64,000 bases of DNA from Gavia stellata. Lineage: Eukaryota; Chordata; Aves; Gaviiformes; Gaviidae. The position numbers and the translations under genes are program-made. Under the pieces are notes generated by a model. That model searched no databases. It was given only the letters and a program-made list of their open reading frames with translations, and had not been told where the DNA came from. The DNA is taken from the NCBI RefSeq assembly GCF_030936135.1, contig NC_082596.1, positions 16,096,155 to 16,160,154 on the forward strand. The letters run 5' to 3'. The stretch's first letter is position 1. Each line of letters starts with the position of its first letter. Of this stretch, positions 51,062-60,500 are shown piece after piece.

Positions 51062-51437
51062 ACATTTTGTGATAATTGGCCTGCTGGTAATTTGAAGGTT
51101 GATTATTTTTTTGTTACCTGTGATTACAAACAGGCACTCTTAAATGTTGCTTTAGTGCCAATCTGCCGCTCTGGTCAAGAATAATTTAGATACTTTCTCT
51201 TGTAATTGAAAGTAACCACTGATGGACAGGTAATCTAGCTGATGGATGAACATAATATGTGTTGTCTCCTGGTAGATGGTACCAACAAATAAAGGTCCAT
51301 GCACTGCTCGCAGTGGCAGAGCTTTTTAGTTCAGTTAATTACCATTTGTTGTTAATCAATTACATACAACCAGCACATATATTCTCCATTGACCTGTAAG
51401 AGGGGTGTTTGTTATTTCGCATAGCATACTGCTTCCT

Positions 51438-51583
51438 TTAATCCCGGGGCTCTTGACAGAAGGTGCAGTCTTGTTTCTGATCATCTCCCGATTCAATCTG
51501 AATGGTGATGGAGTGGAAGCTGTAGTGCTCAAATAAGGCTTGAGTGATAGCTCTCAAAATCTTCTGGCTGTCCGCTGTGTCTG
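51438..51583 (-). CDS. SLC30A8: SLC30A8 terminal coding exon
   Basis: 146 bases from acceptor tatctatag|CA to stop TAA at 51438-51440. It encodes [32 protein letters not shown] and [16 protein letters not shown]. The His in FHSITIQ corresponds to human H345, and CTFC to the zinc-binding C361/C364. The residue aligned with human R325 (the R325W type 2 diabetes variant and autoantibody epitope) is Ala. The human C-terminal PCD is PRD here. Confidence 0.95.
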
Positions 51584-54500
51584 CTATAGATAACAAGCAG
51601 AAAGTAATCGAAATGCATATAATATAATACTTTAAAGAAAAGGAAGTGTTTATTGACAGAAATGATTTGCAAACTTCTAACAAGAAGTTTGTTTTGAGAA
51701 GTGTTTCTTGTCCTTTTTATCCTCCTTTCAGGAACCTGCATGTCAGCAAAAGTTTGTTCGTTCAAATGTGGTTGGAATATGCAATTTTGGCAAGAGCTGA
51801 GCTAAGAGTAATCACCAATGAAATTCAGTTTGGCAGAAGACTGGAGGAAAGCAGGAATACTTAATAAAGATTAGTTCATCCTGTCAGGGAGTAGCAACAG
51901 TGGCAAGTGATTCAGGTGGCTGATAGACCCACTCTTTTTGGGAAACAGGGACTCCATGGAGGACTTAATCTCTGAACCTGTTCTTGGCCAAACACAGGTG
52001 GAATATTTTTCTTAAATAAACCTTAACAAAGCAAACAGATAAACAAGAAAATAGTTCTGGGTAGTGGACAATTTGTCTATAGGGATAAGGACTACATTTA
52101 AAAAAATATTTTTAAAGATTAACTGTTCCCCTGGAGTTACCTCTACACTCCAATCTATGTTTTAAAGATTGTTTTACAGCTAGAGATGCATCAGGAATGC
52201 AGAATTGCCCTGTACGTTTTTCTTACAGGAATCAATAGTTCTCAAATTTGACAAATGCACTCCAAAATCTATTTGATACTGTGAGAAAAATCCAGCCTGG
52301 GTCTAATTCTTCTAATTTATTTAAAATATCTTGTAGTTTACTTCCTTGCTCCACAACCTCTGCAGTTTTCAAGTTTTGGGCTAAGTAGAGGTCCCTGTTG
52401 TTTTGGCAAGATTTCTGGGAGGAGGATTTGAGAGCTGCTGTTGTTGTTGTTATTTTTCCAACAAAATGATGACATTTGTTTTAACAAGCAACAGATATAC
52501 AGTCAGTTGTATCCCAATCAGGAGAGACTGATCTTTACTACGCAGCAGCTGAATACTTGCTCCCTGTTTACAGAAAGTTACTGACCTGTGGCAATATGAG
52601 CAGATAGAATAGTTTGATTCATTGTCAGAGACCAAAGATGAAGGTTGTGAACAGACTCCACTTTCTCAACTGCTAGAATTCTTGCTTTCACTGCATCATA
52701 AGCAAAACCTTTTGATGTTCCTTAAAAGGAGAAATTGGTGGAAAAAATATATTTTGAAGAGATAAGAATGATGATCATTAGAGGAAAATGCATCACAAAC
52801 CTTTATTCAGTTAGATGTACGATTTTTATAAAAATATTTAATGCTTTGGAAAGCCAGTCTATTTCAGAGTTCAGTGTGAAATTTAATCCTCTCCCTTGTT
52901 TTATACTTCTCCGTGGAAGAATGAGACTTATGCATGTCTTAGGAGATACTCTGAGGGCCCAGTTTACATAGGGAAGTGAGCTGTTTAGCCAGATCATGTC
53001 CTAGTTTTGCACCAACACCTTTTGTGAGTGCAGATTTTATGGCATCACCTGAGCAGCTCTGAGGGATTCTGTCCTCAAAACATTTACACAATAGAGAAGC
53101 ATCTGTTTAGCAGAGAGGGAAAGGCAAACATAAAGATTAAAATGGTTTGACTCAGGAATCTTAGATGAGATTCGATCCTAGGCCTAGTTATTGAGTAGAT
53201 CAGGGATTGTTTTCCTAGATGGGTCTTCTTACAAAAGATGATGATGGTGATGACCCTCATTCAGAGTGAGGACAATTGTGGTACGGTGAGTTGCAACATG
53301 AAATTCAGAGTTTAATCTAAATCCAGATTTGACCAAGGAATTTTACTACAGATTGTCCCTGGAGTGAGACCTGGGAGTTTGGAAATGCACCGCTATGCCC
53401 ATGTGAACAGCTACGCTCATCATGCTTCACTTGGATCAGTAAACTGAAAAATATTTTTAATGCCACCAGTTATGAAGTATAATAATGATAAGCACAGTAT
53501 TAGTTAATTTTGTCTTTCATACCATAACTGATAATTATTTGTAATTGTTAATGACCTTGGTGTGGTATGCTTTGTCCTATCTGTTTATTACAAGAATGAT
53601 ATGCTATATGGAGTACTGGCTTAGTAGAATATGATGCTGACATGCACATGCTCTTTAGGGAAAACCATGGACAGTCAGTGCCTGCATGACACAGTCAGTC
53701 GCAGGGGCTGTGGGGCTGACAGCCCGGGACAGACTGAATGCATGGGGTAAGAGCCACCTCCAATACCAGCTCCAGCATTCGGTTTCTCTTTAGAAAATGC
53801 TGGGCAGAATATGCTACTTAGGAGGTAGGAGATTGGCTTCAGAGACCCCCCCAGGAGGACAGCGTAAAAGGGCCTGCTGCTGCAGAGGGGAACGGAGCAT
53901 TGCCAATTTTGGCATGTCAGCACTGCTTAGGGAAGCTGGGAATCACTGCTGTGGGAAAGAGACCCCTGAGCGTCAAGGGCTGCCAGGCCTTCCTGGTAGT
54001 TTCATTTTTTTTCAGTAATCAAGAGATCTTCTGATTTTTTGGCAGCCAAGATACAGACAGTTGCTGCACTCTGTCTAGGTACACTTCTACACAAATGTAT
54101 CTCTATCTCACAATCACTAAAAGCAAACCAACCAAATGGCGCTCCACTGTAAAACAATATTGGAAATTGACTATCTTGAAACAGAATTAGGTGCAAAGTG
54201 AAAGAGAGGATTAAATAGCCATGCAGACAGTCATACCGAGTAACTCATATCCATTCAAAACCTACACTGTTAGAGTTACTTTTCCCTTTAATCCTTACGT
54301 CTTCTTAGCTGAGAAAGAGGCTGCATTATATTCTTCAGTGTAAGGAAGGCAAAAACATGCATCTATGACTGCTCAAGTCATTTGCAAATCAAATGTTCAG
54401 GCCCATAGCTGAGTGGATTAAACATTGCTAAGCCTAGCTCTTCTTGCTGCTGATGTGCTGAGAATTGTCTGTTCCCTTGCACCTGAATGCGACTGGAAAG

Positions 54501-57500
54501 CTCCATCGGCTTGCTTTTCTGGACTGGCACAACTAAAAATCCTTTAAACTTCTGCCTCTTGCACTCAGCCTATTTCACAGACACAGTTCAAAGCACAATC
54601 TCTTTTCTTTGGGTTTTTTTTGGCAAAGACTTGTATTTCACATGGGTAAAAGAATTACACAATGAACAAAGTGAGCAGAGAACTCATATGCCAAAGGGGT
54701 GATAAAAAGCGATGTTACACATACAACAAACAAAAGCAACTCAGTTTTAGGAACACATTGGGAGTTCATTAGCAAAACACCAGTACACAGATTTTTACGA
54801 AAGCTGGCATATGTATAAATCTTCTAGTGCAATGGTAGAAAACAGTTTTGATTAAAATTGTAATTAGGTTTAAAGTATGATTGGAAATGGATACAGAAGT
54901 GTGCTATTATACTTTGTCAGCAAGTGTAAGTGTTACGGAGAAAGAGAGAGAAAAATCTCAAAATATAGCTGTATTGATTCTGGAATCAGGTCCTACCTTC
55001 CATTAACACAATCAAAATATCCCTTAAAATGGTGATGGTGGTTGCCAAAACAAAGATGGAAAACACAAATGTGCAGATTGGGTCAGCTATTTTGTATTCT
55101 GGCTAGAAAAATATGAACACATCACTTTGTTAATTTCATTATTGTTGGTTATTGCCATTTTTAACTAGTTAATCTCAAAGAGTAATATATTCCATCCATC
55201 TAGTACAGAATGAGTGCTGACCTCCTTTGCCAGTGAGGGAGCCTCAGCACAGGGAATGAAGGTGCTGCAGTCGAAGAAAGGGAGAGACACCAAAGTATCC
55301 TCCTTGCAGTTGAAACGTCAAGAGGCAAGTGTTACACTCTCAAGTCATTTCAGTTCCCAAGAATAAGTATAATTGTCTTTGACTAAATTACAATGTATAT
55401 CATTAAGACACAGAAAATATTTACATAGTACCTAGTGTCACAGTGCTATGAAAATAATTGTTATCCTTAATTGCAAGGAAGGTAAGTGAACTAATAAAAC
55501 TAACCTTAAAGAAGATGATAAGTGCGCTAATTAGCACACTAATACTCTGAAATAGGTCTCCGATGGCATGCACAAAGGCTGCCCGCAGACTGGCATTGCT
55601 CAGAGCTGCCTTTTCCAGAGGAGCCAACCCATGTTCCCTGGCTTGTGCCCCATGGCTGTGCCCATGGCCGGCCTGGTGCAGAATCAGGCTTAGTCTGCAA
55701 GAGATGTAAAGCTGCAAATATCAGTGGTGTTATTGCATCTCTGAAAGCAGTGATGTCACACACATCATCAATCCTCTCACTTCTGAATGCTGAACAGTAA
55801 AATCAGACACATTAGGTGAAAATACAGAGTGGCTAAGCAGATAATTCCTAGGTGATTCAGTATTTTTTATACAAACAAGAAAGTCTGTGAACAGGGGAAT
55901 TAATGAGGCCTCATTTTCTATAGAGTTCTTGAATGTTCTGACACCTAATAAAAAGTGAAATGGAGATTAATCTTTTCCTGGAGTTTGTGCATTTATAATT
56001 TCCCTTCCCAGTGTGGCAGCTAACAGAAAGGAGAGAAGCAGGATCTCTCTTCTCTATCCCTTTCCATATTCTCATGAAACTCATAAACACTTAATATTTT
56101 TGCGGCAAATATCTCTCTATCATTTTTTACTGAAATACAGCAGCAGGCTCAAGGTTCAAAAGTTATATGAAGAGGAAAACAAAGTAACTTACAGGATGTT
56201 GGCGAGCACAGCACAAGCAGAGGTAACAAGCATCACTGTAGCATCAATATCATAATCAGGGTGTAGCAGCCTCATGCTAGCCAAATACGTCAACACACCA
56301 GTCACCATCCAAATGACTATCATAGACATCAAAGCTCCCAGAATTTCTAGGAATTAAAAAAAAATCTGAATTTAACAAGAGTCATAATAGAAACACAAGA
56401 AATTTTAAGGGATTGATGGTAATGTTTCCAGGTTTGTGAGCTTTACAGCCAGCAGAGTTACTTTTTGTGTATTGGCAGCCTTGGTGCTCACAAAAAACGG
56501 GCCAAAACCCTTTCTGGTCATAGCAAATCCAGTGGCTGCCCAGGGCAGCACTGTGCATGTGGTGGCCTAACCCTGTTCTACCTGCTCCTACTTTTGTGCC
56601 CATTCCAGTGTTGAGTTCATGCGGAATTTGGAGAAATTGGAGAGATGAAAAAGATAGTTTGGGGAGTTTTGGGAGGAGCAAAAGGAGTTGTAAAGGTAAG
56701 GAAGGATAAAAGAGCAATTCTTTTACACCTTACATAGCTGCCTGGCCCTGCCAGTATGGTTTGAATGCCCCAGGAACCAGCCCTCCTCCCCCAACAAGAT
56801 TATCTTGGTCAGGGGAGCAGAGGTTGGAGGGAAGGAGGGAGGCACGGCTCACCCAAACGCACCGGCAGACATAATCCCCCTTCAATAGGCTCTCTTGTTT
56901 CTGCACACCTCTCGTCACTTCACACTTCAGAAAGGCAGCGACAGCCCCCGATGAGGTCCTGCCAGCAAAACCTCTCCTTCCTCTCTCCAGGGACTCATCC
57001 TGCCAATGCCACAAAATCATTTTTGTGCCACCAGCGGCGATGAGGACAAAAGAAGTTATTTTTTCCCTGGGGCAGCAAAATTTAATTTTGTCTCTATTGG
57101 CTCTGAGTTGGGCTCAAATAAATCCAGTCTCCAAGGCCACCTTTTATTGCACTGCCATAGGCGAGGTCCGGGGATGTTTGTTTGAACGTGCAGCATGGTT
57201 TTAATAGGATGTGGGACTAGTAATTGCCACTTGGCTTGAATGGGTAAATATGGCACTTTATGAGCACAACTGAGACACCACCAGGGAAAATGAAAGTTCA
57301 CAGTAAAGTGAAAGGCAGTAGATAGCCAGAAAGACCACTCGCACGGACCTCCACTGTCAGCTCATGAAAACAGCTGAAACTCAGCTTATGATTTTGAATA
57401 TATTTTTATGAGGGTCACACGTTTTGCAGCAGTCCAGGCCCCAGACTCTTATCAAAATAACCATTTTGCCTGAAACTGCCAAACAACGAATGAAAGTGCA

Positions 57501-60500
57501 CTGACAGGGAAATCTAGTTTTGAATAAAAGTACATAGACAGAAGCTAACATAAAGCCCGTGGGAAGGACCCACGTTGGAGAAGTTCATGGAGGACTGTCT
57601 CCCATGGGAGGGACCCCACGCTGGAGCAGGGGAAGAGTGTGAAGAGGAAGGAGCGGCAGAAACAACGTGTGATGAACTGACCACAACCCCCATTCCCTGT
57701 CCCCCTGTGCCACTTGGCAGGAGGAGGCAGAGAAATTGGGAGTGAAGTTGAGCCTGGGAAGAAGGGAGGGGTGGGGGGAAGGTATTTTTAAGATTTGGTT
57801 TTATTTCTCATTACCCTACTCTGATTTGATTGGTAATAAATTAAACTAATTTCCCCAAGTCGAGTGTGTTTTGCCCATGACGGTAACTGGTGTGTGATCT
57901 CGCTGTCCTTATCTTGACCCACAAGCCTTTCATTACATTTTTCTCTCCCCTGTCCAGCTGAGGAGGGGAGTGACAAAGTGGCTTTGGTGGGCACCTGACA
58001 TCCAGCCAGGGTCAACCCACCACAGAGCCTTCTAGAGTGGCAGTTGGAGACTTTGTGGAACACATTAGGACGATTCAAATAGCACCAATCCCTTACATAT
58101 CAGCAAATTGAGCCCGAAGACACCCAGCATGGAATTCATTTCCAGACTGAGGCAACTAAATTAAAATGTCTAGATGTAGGTGTGAGCTATGTGTCTAAGC
58201 TCCCATTGAGGACAATGGACATCAAATTAGTGGTGATTCACACAGCTCCCTGCTCCATTGACTGACTGGGAACACAGCCTAGTTTCCTAACTACGAACAT
58301 CTAGTGGCATTTGAGATGCCCTGGTCTTGTGCTTGGCATCCTGTGCAGTCTCCTGTGGATCTTGTGCCGCAGCTGCCATTCCCATGCTTAAGTCTCAGAC
58401 ACCCTAGGGATATAGCACTAGACCTCTATGTTTAGACAGCTGTACAGACCCCAGATTTCTCTTGGAGGTATTAGAAACTTGGACCCTGTTCTTGTATGTG
58501 CTCACTTATGTGTAGACCTTGATATTTAGGTGTCTAAATCTTGAACAGAATCATACCCCCAGAAAATTGTTCTCATAGTTAATATTTTTCTGATGTCTTG
58601 TCTTTCGTAAAAGCACTTGTGTTTGATTGTAAGGCTTTTGGTATTAGGTGTCATCTGTAAATATAATGATTTTGATTGAGGACAGAGAACTTTCAAAACC
58701 TACCAGTGCTTCTATCTCATAAAAACCAGCAGTGATAAAGAGATATGCAGGGAGAGGATTTAGAAAATGGTAAATGTTAAAGGATCTCACTTTTCTACAA
58801 ACATAACATTGTTGCCTTTTAAAAATAATTTAATGATTTGCTTTATCATTCTATAAATGGAGTAGACCCTCATTTTTATGGGTATTGCTGCTTTTATAGA
58901 AACTTGTGTTTCGTAGCAGATTGAGGACTCAGTCCTCCTCACACTCAAGTCACCGAGGGAAGTTGGTGTTATCTCAGCCAAAGCTAGCACTACCCCAAAA
59001 CTATATACAATAAGGAACTGAAAGACTCGTTTGTAGATAAGAGATGACTGTGCTTTTTAATTCTTTGAAGCTCACTGGCTTGCTCTGTTTGTCATGTGTC
59101 CTGGTGGCTTTGAGAGCATTAGTGCACTATCTCTAAATATCTGCAGACCTATTTTGGACATCAGCCCTTTTCCAGTCCCTGGTTATGATGACTTCCCTTT
59201 CCCATTCAACATGTTCATACCGTGACATGTTTGTTACCTGCTCGGTGCCACCCGAAAGTTAGCTGCTTGGTGGGAGGTTTGGAGGCAAGCCACAGCGAGA
59301 AGAGGCTGATGAGGAAGCTTGTCAGGTCCACCAGGATGTGTGCTGCGTCGGTGATCACCGCCAGGCTCCCAGCGATCTGTCCACCTGTGTGAAACATGTG
59401 TCCGTATCATGGCTCTGGTTGGAAGTTTGAGGTGACCAGATCAAACTCGAGACCTGCTTTGCTGTGAATCAAAGGGAACATTCAATTTTCAGTGATCATA
59501 CACACAACTCACAATTCTTCAAAGTGACTTTCATTTGTACCTCATTCAGGCAGTGAAAGATATGAATTAATAGAAAGAAATAAGCTAAATTTCTTTGTCT
59601 GAGAGAGAGAGAGTTCTAAGGACAAGTTGTGATACATTAGTGCTGTGGTTATACCGCTATTGGACTGTTTTACTGTAACTATTTTAATATCAGATTTCTT
59701 GGTGAAAAGCAGTATTAGGGATCACATTTCCAGTATCGTCCCGCTATCTTTTCACAGATCACTAATATTTTTATTTATATACAAATACTCAGACTCTTAG
59801 CTTAAGGGATTGATTTCCTATTTGTTATAGGAAAATATGCATGTTCTTCCTGAGTTTTGGAAGGCTGCATGCCCAACTTTTTATTTGTCACTAAAACAGG
59901 CAACACTAAAACAGGAGTAAAAGGAAAGGTCCCAGTAGAAGAGCTGTGATAAACAACCAGCCATTTTGGTGAGGACATAGAGAAAAATGTTCTTTTTGCA
60001 GGACTAATCTATCATTTTGCATCTGTAATGCATGATTTAATTTTGCTGCTAGAGCTGGAAAAAATGTGGCTGAATGTCATTTTACTTTGGGGGGTTTTGG
60101 TTTCATGTGAATACTGAAAATAAAACCCCAACCATTTTAGGTTTTCTTTTACCCAGTAAGCCAAATATCCCTATTTTGCCAAATTCTTCTAACCATGTCT
60201 CAGGGCTAAAGGCAAATCCCGAGAAGCTAAAAGATTGCTCTAAACTCTCCCAGCTGCCGGTGGCTGCAGGAAAAGACAAGGATCACAGGCAGGAAGCTGC
60301 CCTGCCAACTTGTTATAGCAGGGGAATCTTTTCATCAGAGTGGAAATGTAGAAAAATGGAAATGTGAAATAATAGAGCCAAAACATCTAGTTTCTGCATT
60401 CGGCAATACATTTCCATCCTTCTTCAGTCATTCAGTTAATTTCAGTTCACCTGTTTCTCCTGACCACAATCCATATGGGAATCAATGAATCCTGAAAAAC

